Positions 51,018 through 62,995 of a stretch of DNA of 64,000 bases are shown here, one piece after another. The position numbers and the translations under genes are program-made. Source of the DNA: Citrobacter sp. wls619 (lineage in GTDB: Bacteria > Pseudomonadota > Gammaproteobacteria > Enterobacterales > Enterobacteriaceae); assembly GCF_005281345.1 (NCBI RefSeq), contig NZ_SZXJ01000101.1:167371-231370 (forward strand), written 5' to 3'. Position 1 is the first letter of the stretch. Every line of letters begins with the position of its first letter. The notes beneath the pieces are model-generated. The model was not told the DNA's origin. It ran no database searches and saw nothing but the letters and a program-made list of their open reading frames with translations.

Positions 51018-51146
51018 TATACACTTCATCCTTCAAACTACCTCTTTGTTGGCTGCCTTCATTCATCCCAGTCACTTACTGATGTAAGCTCCGGGGATTC
51101 ATTCAGTTGCCGCCTCGACGTAGCTTGAATGATTTTGTGTCTATAT
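51018..51146. repeat. ERIC element between apt and ybaN
   Basis: About 128 bases match the ERIC consensus in reverse orientation: GTTGGCTGCC, CATCCCAGTCACTTACTGAT, GTAAGCTCC.GGGGATTCAT and GTTGCCGCC, ending AGCTTGAATGAT. It keeps the central palindrome. Confidence 0.88.
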
Positions 51147-51253
51147 TAAGGGCCAGGGTTACACTTGCTTAACCTTTGACCATCTGCGCCTGTGCTCGAA
51201 AACGGTCGAATTTACTGACTGTGAGAGACAATTGCAACAGCGATTATTGTGCT

Positions 51254-51631
51254 TCAGTGCTTTTGTTGCTTTTCATCAACCACCGGGATTCGCCACATAA
51301 AAATCAGCAAACAGGCGAGCATCACCAGCAGCAGTACGCGAACCCACAACATAGTCACGAACCACAATGAAACGCTAAATGTCAGCACGATCAATAAAAT
51401 AGCGCGAGGCTTGGCTCCCGGCGGCATCGCGCGGTGTTTTTGCCAGTGACGCAAATAACCGCCGAACCACGAACGATAAAGCAGCCAGGCGTGAAAGCGA
51501 GGCGATGAACGAGCAAAACACCAGGCGGCCAGCAGGATAAATGGCGTGGTCGGCAACAGTGGCAATACAACGCCCAGCGTGCCTAACACTACCGCTATCC
51601 AGCCAATGATGATTAGAATAATGCGTTGCAT
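51254..51631 (-). CDS. ybaN: YbaN, DUF454 inner-membrane protein
   Basis: A 125-residue membrane protein with three to four hydrophobic segments. The DUF454 core reads LGVVLPLLPTTPFILLAAWCFARSSPRFHAWLL. Function is unknown; in enterobacteria it is a neighbour of priC and apt. The start MQRII at 51631 matches E. coli length. A six-codon extension upstream is possible but less likely. It is divergent from priC over 69 bases. Confidence 0.9.
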   Translation of the reverse strand: MQRIILIIIGWIAVVLGTLGVVLPLLPTTPFILLAAWCFARSSPRFHAWLLYRSWFGGYLRHWQKHRAMPPGAKPRAILLIVLTFSVSLWFVTMLWVRVLLLVMLACLLIFMWRIPVVDEKQQKH

Positions 51632-51700
51632 AGTATGAGTACTTAACACAGAGAATCGCTACTTTAGCATAACAGTTCTCATTTTCATCGGAGTGTTGTC

Positions 51701-52228
51701 GTGAAAACCGTCATGCTACTACAGAAGCTCGAAAGTCAACTCAACACCCTGCGCCAGCAATGTGCGCCTTTGGCTCATCACGCAACGCTCAGCGCCCGCT
51801 TTGACAGGCATCTTTTTCGTACTCGCAGCACGCTGCTGCAGGCTTACCTGGATGAAGCTGACGATAATCTTGCCGCCCTGCGTCGTGCCGTTGAGCAGCA
51901 ACAATTGCCGCAAATTGCCTGGCTTGCAGAGCATCTCGCCTCACAGTTAGAGGCGATTTCACGCGAATCCGCCACCTGGTCGCTCCGCGAGTGGGACAGC
52001 GCCTCGCCGGGTCTTGCCCGCTGGCAGCGTAAACGCGTTCAGCATCAGGAATTTGAACGGCGTCTGGTTGAGATGACACGTGAACGTAAAGAGCGATTAG
52101 CTCAGGCCTCGGGGTTTGAGGAGCAGCAAAAGCTGCACCGAGAAGTCGAGGCGTTCGAAGCACGACTGGCGCGCTGCCGTCATGCGCTGGCAAGAATAGA
52201 AAACGTGCTGGCGCGTTTAACCCGTTAA
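51701..52228 (+). CDS. priC: PriC, primosomal replication protein N''
   Basis: A 175-residue DnaT-independent restart protein. It binds stalled forks and SSB and loads DnaB. It is helical and rich in Arg and Leu, with the family core [20 protein letters not shown] and the C-terminal [24 protein letters not shown] start with GGAG upstream. rsmS follows after 14 bases, so the two are probably one transcript. Confidence 0.94.
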   Translation: MKTVMLLQKLESQLNTLRQQCAPLAHHATLSARFDRHLFRTRSTLLQAYLDEADDNLAALRRAVEQQQLPQIAWLAEHLASQLEAISRESATWSLREWDSASPGLARWQRKRVQHQEFERRLVEMTRERKERLAQASGFEEQQKLHREVEAFEARLARCRHALARIENVLARLTR

Positions 52229-52242
52229 TCCCCGGAGAATTT

Positions 52243-52410
52243 ATGTCATTAGAGAACGCCCCGGACGAGGTCAAACTGGCCGTCGATTTGATTGTTTTAC
52301 TTGAAGAGAATCAACTACCAGCGCGCACAGTGCTACGCGCGCTGGAGATCGTTATGCGTGATTATGAAAACAAACTTAAAACAGCGGAAGACTCCTCGCA
52401 AACTGATTAA
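52243..52410 (+). CDS. rsmS: RsmS (YbaM), small DUF2496 protein
   Basis: A 55-residue protein of the YbaM/DUF2496 family. It begins [17 protein letters not shown] and continues with [19 protein letters not shown], close to the 53-residue E. coli protein but with a longer tail. In Pectobacterium the homologue (RsmS) modulates post-transcriptional regulation through the Rsm system. CGGAG lies upstream of its ATG, 14 bases after priC. An Rpn gene follows directly. Confidence 0.9.
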   Translation: MSLENAPDEVKLAVDLIVLLEENQLPARTVLRALEIVMRDYENKLKTAEDSSQTD

Positions 52411-52479
52411 TTGCCCTCTGGTCTGCCATTGGCTTCGGTGTCAGAGTCGTCGCAACATCACGACGATAACGGACCGATC

Positions 52480-53415
52480 ATGGAACGACTCCCCACCACA
52501 CCGCACGATGCGGTCTTTCGGCAAATGCTGACGCAAAAAGAGGTCGCCCGAGATTTTTTGCAAATCCATTTGCCTGAAGCATTTCTCAATATATGCGATA
52601 TGGCGACATTAACGCTGGAATCAGGCAGCTTTATTGAGGATGATTTACGCACCTGCTATTCAGATATCCTCTATTCCCTACAAACAAAACATGGACCCGG
52701 CTACGTTTACGCGCTGATTGAACATCAGAGCAAACCCGATAAATTCATGGCCTTTCGCCTGATGCGCTACGCTATTGCCGCCATGCAGCATCACCTTAAC
52801 GCCGGGCATAAAACGCTACCTCTGGTTGTCCCTGTCCTGTTTTACCATGGCACGGAAAGTCCGTGGCCCTATACCCTTAACTGGCATCACCTGTTTAGCG
52901 AGCCAAAGCTTGCGAAAGCGCTTTATGGCAATGAATTTGCACTGGTAGACCTGACCGTAATGCCAGATAATCAGATCCTGCAGCATCAACGGGTAGCGAT
53001 GCTGGAACTCCTGCAAAAACATATTCGTCGACGGGATCTGAGCGAATTATTGGATCAACTTATTACGCTCTTAACGCAAGAGCATCTGACAGAATATCAA
53101 ATCGACGTTTTGATTAATTACATGCTTAAAGCAGGAAATACCACGGAACCCGGCGTACTTGTCCGCCAACTGGCGCAGAGTGCGCCACAGTACAAGGAAC
53201 AGCTGATGACGATTGCCGAATGGTTGGAAGAAAAAGGTAGAGCAGAAGGAATGCAGCAAGGTCTGGAAAAAGGTCTGGAAAAAGGGTTAGAAGAAGGTCG
53301 GCAGGTTGAAGCGCGTAATATCGCACAAAAAATGCTCGCCCGCGGCCTGGAACCGGATCTGATTACGCACCTTACGGGCCTGACGCAGGAAGAACTGGTC
53401 GCGCTGACGCACTAA
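52480..53415 (+). CDS. Rpn-family nuclease (RpnL-type, PD-(D/E)XK)
   Basis: A 311-residue member of the recombination-promoting nuclease family, close to E. coli YadD/RpnC (starts MERLPTTPHDAVFRQML). The nuclease core has Asp62 in YSDILYSL and Glu81-His-Gln83 in LIEHQSKPD, the PD-(D/E)XK pattern. The C-terminus (about 243-311) has GMQQ-GLEK-GLEK-GLEE repeats. Published work shows that such genes also encode a short in-frame antitoxin, RpnS. ATG 52480 is favoured over a TTG at 52411 by homology. It sits between rsmS and mscK, where K-12 has nothing. Confidence 0.88.
   Translation: MERLPTTPHDAVFRQMLTQKEVARDFLQIHLPEAFLNICDMATLTLESGSFIEDDLRTCYSDILYSLQTKHGPGYVYALIEHQSKPDKFMAFRLMRYAIAAMQHHLNAGHKTLPLVVPVLFYHGTESPWPYTLNWHHLFSEPKLAKALYGNEFALVDLTVMPDNQILQHQRVAMLELLQKHIRRRDLSELLDQLITLLTQEHLTEYQIDVLINYMLKAGNTTEPGVLVRQLAQSAPQYKEQLMTIAEWLEEKGRAEGMQQGLEKGLEKGLEEGRQVEARNIAQKMLARGLEPDLITHLTGLTQEELVALTH
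53206..53415 (+). CDS. Candidate RpnS, intragenic antitoxin (in-frame C-terminal product)
   Basis: An in-frame ATG at 53206 (codon 243 of the Rpn gene) has AAGGA seven bases upstream, a better ribosome-binding site than the main start. It would give a 69-residue protein starting MTIAEWLEEKGRAEG, containing the four-residue repeats and the whole C-terminal helical domain. Published RpnS proteins are translated this way and block the full-length nuclease. Separate translation here is inferred. Confidence 0.6.
   Translation: MTIAEWLEEKGRAEGMQQGLEKGLEKGLEEGRQVEARNIAQKMLARGLEPDLITHLTGLTQEELVALTH
53248..53295 (+). repeat. 12-bp in-frame tandem repeat in the Rpn gene
   Basis: Four 12-base units (GMQQ, GLEK, GLEK, GLEE). 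The two central copies of GGTCTGGAAAAA are identical (53260-53271 and 53272-53283). Copy-number change would keep the frame and alter the length of the antitoxin helix. Confidence 0.85.
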
Positions 53416-53416
53416 A

Positions 53417-53452
53417 TGCAATCAGGGCGGCATATTTGCCACCCTGATTGCA
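53417..53452. terminator. Bidirectional terminator between the Rpn gene and mscK
   Basis: TGCAATCAGGG (from 53417) pairs perfectly with CCCTGATTGCA (to 53452). It is placed exactly between convergent stops. Confidence 0.75.
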
Positions 53453-53454
53453 AC

Positions 53455-56400
53455 TTAACCTACAGAAGGCGTCGGATCGTCGCCTTTGATGATGTCACGC
53501 TTAACCTCGGTCACGGTGTCACCTTTCGCATTATGCAGGTGCACTTCGAGTTGGTTAAAGGCGATATCAATATTGTTTTCACGACATAAACGATCAACTG
53601 CGCGGTTCAGTTCATCAACCGTGTGGCTGCGATCCCGCAGTTCGCGAACGTATAAACGCAGTTCATGATCCAGCGTGCTGGCGCCGAAAGCCGTAAAGAA
53701 CACTGCCGGTTCCGGATCGTGCATCACTTTCGGATGTTCCGTTGCCGCCTGCAGCAGCACTTTCTTCACTTTATCCAGATCTGAACCATAAGCCACGCCA
53801 ATACGAATAACCAGGCGTGTGGTGGTATCGGACAGTGACCAGTTGATCAGACGCTCCGTCACAAACGCCTTATTCGGGATAATGACCTCTTTACGATCAA
53901 AGTCGGTAATCGTTGTTGCACGAATACGGATCTTGCTGACCGTACCGGAGAACGTACCAATGGTAACCGTATCGCCAATACGTACCGGACGTTCAAACAG
54001 AATAATCAGACCCGAGACGAAGTTACCGAAGATTTCCTGTAAGCCAAAACCCAGACCAACCGACAGGGCCGCTGCCAGCCACTGGAGTTTGTCCCACGAT
54101 ACGCCGAGCGACCCGAAGACTGTCATTGCCCCGATAGCGATAATCGCGTAATTGAGGATCGTGGTGATGGCATACGATGCGCCCTGGCGCATTTTGAGTC
54201 GCGACAGCACCAGCACTTCGAGCAGACCAGGTAAGTTGCGGATCAGCGCCCACGCCACCATCGAGGCAATAATGGCAAACAGCAAACTGCCCATGGTGAC
54301 ATCTTTCACCACTGCAGCTCCCGCTTCAGTACCGTTGTAATGCCAAAGCGTAATGCTGTCGAGGTAACTAAACACGGTGATCAGATCGGACCAAATTGCC
54401 CAGAACAGAACACCAAACAGTGCCACCATCAACAGCATCGTAATACGCAGCGTTTGCTGGTTTACCTGTTCCAGCGCGATGGTCGGTTCTTCCTGCGGTT
54501 CTGCGCCTTCGGCCCCTTCTTTTACCAGATTCTGACGACGCGCTAACGCACGCCGCCAGGCAATGCGGCGTGCCGCCACGCTCAACCCACGCAGCACCGT
54601 CTGGTATAGCAGGTTCCAGACAATAACCAGATAAACCGTTTCAATCCAACGACCGGCCAGGCGCAGCGTGGTGTAGAAATAACCGGTCGCCGTCAGCACC
54701 ATTAATGCAATCGGGATAATAGACAGTACGGTGATAGTGACCAGACGCAGACCGTGCGACTCTTTGTCACGCCAGCTTTCACGGCACATTGGCCACACCA
54801 GGAAGGCGATCAGCAGCAGGTTAAAGAAAATAACGACTTGCCCTAATACATCGTCCATCAGATTAAGCGGCGACAGTTCAGCAATAACCGACCAGAAGTT
54901 AAGCGGCAACAGCGCAAGGCTAATACGCACAATCTGGCGACGCCAGTGGCTGGTCTGTTTCGCTGGCATGCCAAAATGACGTATCGCCACGCCATCTTTT
55001 TCCAGTACCTTCCAGCACAGACCAAACACCAGCCAGAAAACGGTCATCTTCTTACTGAATGCCCACAGCAGATCGCTGACGTTTAATTGCATCGTCAGCA
55101 GAATCAAGCCTACGGCGAGAATAATCAGACACGCAGGCAAGGCTCTGATCAAATCAATCAGTATCGCTTTTGGCGTGTTAAGCTGGCTGTCATTACGCAG
55201 GTTACCCACCGCGGCGGCGAGTTTTGCCTGATACTCTTTCAGCCATTTCAGACGCCAGCGGATGAGCCCGGCAATAAGCAGCAACGGCAGACCGGCCAGG
55301 AATGCAATGAATACCGCCGGCCAGGCTTTCTCCCAGTTCACGGTAATTTTCATCGACTTAAACTGGTCTTTTAGCGTTTGCGGGAACGCCTTGATCCAGT
55401 CCCAGTCCATCGGGCGGTTACTGTTTACCCAGAAGATTTGCTGCGTGAGGATCCCTTTCAGGTTTTTCGATACGCTCATTAACTGCTGCTGATTAATTTG
55501 CAGGTTAATGGCCATCATCAATTGGTTACCCAACTGCTTATTGAGCTGGTCCAACAGTTCACGACGCATATCCACAACCTGCAGCAGGGCATCATGGACT
55601 TCGCCATTCACTTCATTGCTGTGCCCTTCTTCTAGTTTGGCGACAAACGCATCATTCTGGAATAGCGCATCACGCTGCTGGTTGACCTCGAATTGTTCCA
55701 GACGTAAGTCGGCAATACGGTTGGTCATGTCGGCAAGTTCATCTGCCGACGGCAGCGTTTGCTGTTGCTGGTACAGAATGCGTGACAACAGCAGGCTGCC
55801 TTTCAGCACGGCGATTTGTTCTTTAATATTGCGTTCAGATTGCAGCGCACGATCAAGCCAGTTTTTGACTTTAATGTTTTGCTGCATTAGCGCGTTGCCG
55901 TTTTCGGTGGCAGATATCAGACGCTGACTGAGCTGATGGTTAATATCAAGTTCTTGTTTAACTAGCGGGTTGGTCTGGATACGCGCCGCTTCGTCTGGTG
56001 TTACCGCTTCCTGCGCCGTCTTTTCGGTTAGCGTCAGACGTTTGCTGTTCACCGCTTCCTGCAGCAACTGAAGCTGATGTTCAAGACGATTCGTATTCGC
56101 CGTTACATAATCACGCTGTTTCTGCAAGGTATCCTGCAAAACCGTGTTGCCTTCCAGACTCTTACGCTGTTGATCGATCTGCGCGCTCAGCAACGCTTGC
56201 TGCGCCTGCAGCAACACCTGTTGGCTGGGGCGTAATGCCGCCTCACCCACATTAGTCCCATCCAGGCGATTACGGATTTGCTGCATTTGCTGTGATGCGG
56301 TGTACATCGCATTTTGCACGCGCTCTGGCTGCGTTTGCAGCGAAACCAACTGACTGTTGTAGGCGGCAAGGTCGTTTTGCGCGCTTTGCAGATCGTCCAG

Positions 56401-56820
56401 CACCTGGGCGACACGAGATTCAAGCTGACGCAGAGAGAGCGTACTCAGCGTTTTTCGCGTTTCATCGTCATTATCGACATCGCTGAGCGAATTCAATGCA
56501 TCCGTTGCCTGGCGCATTTTCTCCGGCGCCTGAGCCACTTTCTGACGAAGCTGTACGGTCTCATCTTTTACGCGATCTATTTTATCCAGCGTGGCGATAG
56601 TATCGATGAGATCCTGCTGAACCAGTTTGTCCTGCGCGGAAAGATCTTTTTGTTTATTCAGCGTGTCTAACTGGCTCTGAATATCCGCTTTTGTCGGTAG
56701 TTCACCATTCTGTTGCGCCCGCGCAAATGCTGATGACTGGCTGGACAGCAGTAGAATGAAGAAAAGAATGCTTATAGCAATAAGATGCTGTGAACGTTTA
56801 TAGAGCTGCAACATAGTCAT
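53455..56820 (-). CDS. mscK: MscK, potassium-dependent mechanosensitive channel
   Basis: A 1121-residue inner-membrane channel (KefA). A signal peptide (about 1-34) and a long periplasmic coiled-coil region (about 40-480, Gln-rich) come first, then about eleven transmembrane helices. The C-terminal MscS domain has the pore helix region (LAAALSVGLGFGLQEIFGNFVSGLIILFERPVRIGD) and a beta domain. It opens under membrane tension when external K+ is high. The start at 56820 matches the E. coli length. It lies downstream of acrR on the same strand. Confidence 0.96.
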   Translation of the reverse strand: MTMLQLYKRSQHLIAISILFFILLLSSQSSAFARAQQNGELPTKADIQSQLDTLNKQKDLSAQDKLVQQDLIDTIATLDKIDRVKDETVQLRQKVAQAPEKMRQATDALNSLSDVDNDDETRKTLSTLSLRQLESRVAQVLDDLQSAQNDLAAYNSQLVSLQTQPERVQNAMYTASQQMQQIRNRLDGTNVGEAALRPSQQVLLQAQQALLSAQIDQQRKSLEGNTVLQDTLQKQRDYVTANTNRLEHQLQLLQEAVNSKRLTLTEKTAQEAVTPDEAARIQTNPLVKQELDINHQLSQRLISATENGNALMQQNIKVKNWLDRALQSERNIKEQIAVLKGSLLLSRILYQQQQTLPSADELADMTNRIADLRLEQFEVNQQRDALFQNDAFVAKLEEGHSNEVNGEVHDALLQVVDMRRELLDQLNKQLGNQLMMAINLQINQQQLMSVSKNLKGILTQQIFWVNSNRPMDWDWIKAFPQTLKDQFKSMKITVNWEKAWPAVFIAFLAGLPLLLIAGLIRWRLKWLKEYQAKLAAAVGNLRNDSQLNTPKAILIDLIRALPACLIILAVGLILLTMQLNVSDLLWAFSKKMTVFWLVFGLCWKVLEKDGVAIRHFGMPAKQTSHWRRQIVRISLALLPLNFWSVIAELSPLNLMDDVLGQVVIFFNLLLIAFLVWPMCRESWRDKESHGLRLVTITVLSIIPIALMVLTATGYFYTTLRLAGRWIETVYLVIVWNLLYQTVLRGLSVAARRIAWRRALARRQNLVKEGAEGAEPQEEPTIALEQVNQQTLRITMLLMVALFGVLFWAIWSDLITVFSYLDSITLWHYNGTEAGAAVVKDVTMGSLLFAIIASMVAWALIRNLPGLLEVLVLSRLKMRQGASYAITTILNYAIIAIGAMTVFGSLGVSWDKLQWLAAALSVGLGFGLQEIFGNFVSGLIILFERPVRIGDTVTIGTFSGTVSKIRIRATTITDFDRKEVIIPNKAFVTERLINWSLSDTTTRLVIRIGVAYGSDLDKVKKVLLQAATEHPKVMHDPEPAVFFTAFGASTLDHELRLYVRELRDRSHTVDELNRAVDRLCRENNIDIAFNQLEVHLHNAKGDTVTEVKRDIIKGDDPTPSVG

Positions 56821-56947
56821 GAGAATGAACGTTTCTGAACCGGGAAAGTGACCGAAAATAGTCAAGCGGCAAGAATATCACGGCTGTGACGGACAGAATA
56901 GCAGGAGGGAAACCCTCCAGGAGAATTCCTGGTATTGGGTCCGAAAG

Positions 56948-57598
56948 TTAGCCCGCCTCTGCGACCTTCACACGCAGTGTCGGACAAAGCAGACACATCT
57001 CCAGTAGCACTGCAACGTAGTCGCGCGCCTCTTTTCGCAAATCAAACGATTCGGGCGCGAATAACCAGTTCTCAATGATCCCGGAGATATAACTACGCAG
57101 TAGCACTGCCACACGGCGCGTATTCAGATTCTCCGGCAACATGTTTGCAGCCATACAGTGTCGCAGCGTTTGTTCGATCCGGTCATAGTTTTCGAGACAC
57201 AGGCTGCGTTGAACCAGTTGAACTGTTGCTATTTCCCCGACAAATTCGCATTTGTGGAATATAATCTCCATCAATAAACGTCGGCGTTCTTCAGTCACGG
57301 TCGCTTCAAGAACGTAAACTAATATTTCTCTTAATACTGATAGTGGATCGTCGGGGAATTTTGCCTGATACTCAGTTTCTAACTCATCAATGTTAGGTTT
57401 TGCTAGCTCCCAGATTTCACTGAATAAATCCGACTTATTTTTGAAATGCCAATAGATAGCACCGCGAGTTACACCAGCGGCTTTTGCGATCTCCGCAAGC
57501 GAGGTGGATGATACCCCTTGCTGCGAAAACAAACGCAGGGCAACATCCAGAATGTGCTGCCGTGTTTCCTGTGCTTGTTGTTTGGTTTTTCGTGCCAT
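56948..57598 (-). CDS. acrR: AcrR, TetR-type repressor of acrAB
   Basis: A 216-residue TetR-family regulator. The N-terminal helix-turn-helix includes [39 protein letters not shown] (about 22-60). The C-terminal ligand-binding domain accepts dyes and drugs in E. coli AcrR. It is divergent from acrA and represses it and itself through the palindrome in the 141-base gap. The first codons double as a marbox. Confidence 0.96.
   Translation of the reverse strand: MARKTKQQAQETRQHILDVALRLFSQQGVSSTSLAEIAKAAGVTRGAIYWHFKNKSDLFSEIWELAKPNIDELETEYQAKFPDDPLSVLREILVYVLEATVTEERRRLLMEIIFHKCEFVGEIATVQLVQRSLCLENYDRIEQTLRHCMAANMLPENLNTRRVAVLLRSYISGIIENWLFAPESFDLRKEARDYVAVLLEMCLLCPTLRVKVAEAG
57580..57598 (-). 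promoter_or_regulatory. marbox (MarA/SoxS/Rob site) for acrAB
   Basis: Read on the minus strand the first 19 bases of acrR match every fixed position of the marbox consensus (AYNGCACNNWNNRYYAAAY). The site lies upstream of acrA and should allow induction by MarA, SoxS or Rob. Confidence 0.75.
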
Positions 57599-57626
57599 AG
57601 GTCAGTGAATTTACAGGCGTTAGATT

Positions 57627-57650
57627 TACATACATTTGTGAATGTATGTA
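57627..57650. promoter_or_regulatory. AcrR operator in the acrR-acrA gap
   Basis: A 24-base near-perfect inverted repeat (TACATACATT..AATGTATGTA arms) identical in form to the E. coli AcrR operator. It overlaps the expected acrAB promoter. Confidence 0.93.
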
Positions 57651-57739
57651 CCATAGCACGACGATAATATAAACGCAGCAATGGGTTTATGGGCTTTAAG
57701 CCATTGATCAATTTGAAATCGGACACTCGAGGTTTACAT

Positions 57740-58933
57740 ATGAACAAAAACAGAGGGTTAACGCCTCTGGCAGTCGTTCTGATGCTCTCAGGCAGCTTAG
57801 CGCTAACAGGATGTGACGACAAACAGGCCCAACAAGGGGGCCAGCAGATGCCAGAAGTTGGAGTTGTGACGCTCAAAACTGAACCTCTACAGATCACAAC
57901 TGAACTCCCTGGTCGCACCAGTGCTTTTCGCATTGCGGAAGTTCGCCCTCAGGTCAGCGGTATTATCCTGAAGCGTAACTTTACCGAAGGCGGCGACATT
58001 GAAGCAGGTGTGTCTCTCTATCAGATTGATCCTGCTACTTACCAGGCCGCGTACGAAAGTGCGAAAGGCGATCTGGCCAAAGCACAAGCAGCGGCAAATA
58101 TCGCTCAGTTGACGGTTAAACGTTATCAGAAACTGTTAGGTACGAAATACATCAGCCAACAGGACTACGATAGCGCGCAGGCAGATGCACAACAGGCGAA
58201 CGCTGCTGTTGTCGCTGCGAAAGCCGCAGTAGAAACCGCACGTATCAATCTGGCCTATACCAAAGTCACGTCGCCAATCAGCGGCCGCATTGGTAAGTCA
58301 TCCGTTACTGAAGGCGCACTGGTGCAAAACGGTCAGGCAACAGCACTGGCGACCGTTCAGCAGTTGGATCCCATCTATGTCGATGTGACGCAGTCAAGTA
58401 ACGATTTCCTGCGCCTGAAACAAGAGTTGGCCAATGGCACGCTGAAGCAAGAGAACGGTAAAGCAAAAGTCGAACTGGTCACCAGCGACGGTATTAAATT
58501 CCCGCAGTCCGGTACGCTGGAGTTTTCGGATGTGACGGTTGATCAAACCACTGGGTCAATTACGTTACGCGCAATCTTCCCGAACCCGGATCACACCTTA
58601 CTGCCGGGCATGTTCGTCCGTGCGCGTCTGGAAGAAGGGACAAACCCAACGGCGTTACTGGTTCCACAGCAAGGCGTTACCCGTACACCGCGTGGCGATG
58701 CCAGTGCGTTAGTTATCGGTGCTGATGACAAAGTTGAAACGCGTCAAATTGTGGCAGCACAAGCAATTGGCGACAAATGGTTAGTCACTGAAGGACTTAA
58801 GCCGGGCGACCGCGTGATTGTAAGTGGGCTGCAGAAAGTTCGTCCTGGCGCTCAGGTTAAAGCGCAGGAAGTCACCGCGGATAATAACCAGCCAGCCGCA
58901 AGCGGTAGCCAGCCTGAACAGTCCAAGTCTTAA
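57740..58933 (+). CDS. acrA: AcrA, membrane-fusion lipoprotein of the AcrAB-TolC pump
   Basis: A 397-residue periplasmic adaptor. Its lipobox LTGC places the lipidated cysteine at position 25. It has a lipoyl domain split around a helical hairpin (about 95-175: NIAQLTVKRYQKLLGTKYISQQDYDSAQADAQ segment), a beta-barrel and a membrane-proximal domain. It joins AcrB to TolC. The ATG at 57740 matches the E. coli length exactly. acrB follows after 22 bases. Confidence 0.98.
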   Translation: MNKNRGLTPLAVVLMLSGSLALTGCDDKQAQQGGQQMPEVGVVTLKTEPLQITTELPGRTSAFRIAEVRPQVSGIILKRNFTEGGDIEAGVSLYQIDPATYQAAYESAKGDLAKAQAAANIAQLTVKRYQKLLGTKYISQQDYDSAQADAQQANAAVVAAKAAVETARINLAYTKVTSPISGRIGKSSVTEGALVQNGQATALATVQQLDPIYVDVTQSSNDFLRLKQELANGTLKQENGKAKVELVTSDGIKFPQSGTLEFSDVTVDQTTGSITLRAIFPNPDHTLLPGMFVRARLEEGTNPTALLVPQQGVTRTPRGDASALVIGADDKVETRQIVAAQAIGDKWLVTEGLKPGDRVIVSGLQKVRPGAQVKAQEVTADNNQPAASGSQPEQSKS

Positions 58934-58952
58934 CTTAAACAGGAGCCGTTAA

Positions 58953-62105
<3,153 letters not shown>

Positions 62106-62120
62106 TACATTCCTAAAGAT

Positions 62121-62144
62121 AAGGCCGCGCAAGCGGCCTTTTTT
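62121..62144 (+). terminator. Rho-independent terminator of acrAB
   Basis: AAGGCCGC-GCAA-GCGGCCTT followed by TTTT, 15 bases after the acrB stop. Confidence 0.93.
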
Positions 62145-62593
62145 CTGGAAAAAAATCATAAAAATCGCTTATTGCGATTTCGTTTATTTTCTCTTGTTTA
62201 AATAAGCGATATAATCCTTGCGAGCTTAAAGGCTATTCTTAAAAAACGTCACGAACCTTTATTTACCTAAATAAATATTAAGACTATTCCTAGTTTTCGT
62301 TCACAGAGTCGATTGTCGCCTTTCGTTGCTAAACCTAAACAAGATAACGTGATGATTGGCCGAGAATAACGAAGTTGTTCCATTTCGAATACCAGCATTT
62401 ATCTGTTAAAATGTAAAAATGGCACTGCATCATAATTTTACATAATTGTAATTTTTCGTGATATGACGATGAAATCTTTTTTAGAGTAGATTATAGTTAA
62501 ATCATCAGGAGTCGCGGGCAAGTTCCAGGTCGTTTGTTGTATCCATCCCGAAAGGTGTTCGGTTAGTCTAAACCACTAAGAAGGGGATGCGTT
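62145..62593 (+). promoter_or_regulatory. AT-rich tomB-hha promoter and leader region
   Basis: About 450 bases without a gene. The first 330 are strongly AT-rich, a typical H-NS/Hha-type target. A TATAGT at 62492-62497 with ATGAAA 17 bases upstream could be the promoter, leaving a leader of about 90 bases that is GC-richer and has small inverted repeats. AAGGGG precedes the tomB ATG. No small RNA was recognised. Confidence 0.45.
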
Positions 62594-62968
62594 ATGGATG
62601 AATACTCACCGAAAAGACATGATATCGCGCAGCTTAAATTTCTCTGCGAAACCCTGTATCATGACTGTCTTGCAAACCTTGAACAAAGCAACCATGGTTG
62701 GGTAAATGACCCTACCTCCGCAACCAGCTTGCAGCTCAATGAACTGATAGAGCATATTGCAACCTTCGCACTTAATTATAAAATTAAGTACAATGAGGAC
62801 AATAAGCTGATCGCGCAGATTGATGAATACCTGGATGACACTTTTATGTTGTTCAGTAGTTATGGTATTAATACGCAGGATCTGCAGAAATGGCGGAAGT
62901 CAGGTAATCGACTGTTTCGCTGTTTTGTCAATGCCACCAGGGCTAATCCTGTCAGTTTGTCTTGTTAA
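62594..62968 (+). CDS. tomB: TomB, Hha toxicity modulator
   Basis: A 124-residue protein (YbaJ). It is helical and acidic, beginning MDEYSPKRHDIAQLKFLCETL, with TSLQLNELIEHIATFALNYK and a C-terminal LFRCFVNATRANPVSLSC. In E. coli TomB counteracts Hha in an oxygen-dependent antitoxin-like manner, probably through a conserved cysteine, and affects biofilm and conjugation. hha follows after 27 bases in one transcript. Confidence 0.95.
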   Translation: MDEYSPKRHDIAQLKFLCETLYHDCLANLEQSNHGWVNDPTSATSLQLNELIEHIATFALNYKIKYNEDNKLIAQIDEYLDDTFMLFSSYGINTQDLQKWRKSGNRLFRCFVNATRANPVSLSC

Positions 62969-62995
62969 AAATTATTACAATCATAGGTAAGAGTT

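Noticed and set aside
52411-52479. N-terminal extension of the Rpn protein from a TTG start
   Set aside because: The extra residues have no match to the family, which begins at the M-x-x-x-PTTPHD segment.
53248-53295. Short tandem repeat as a possible CRISPR or VNTR
   Set aside because: Units are 12 bp, contiguous and in frame with the Rpn coding sequence; there are no spacers.
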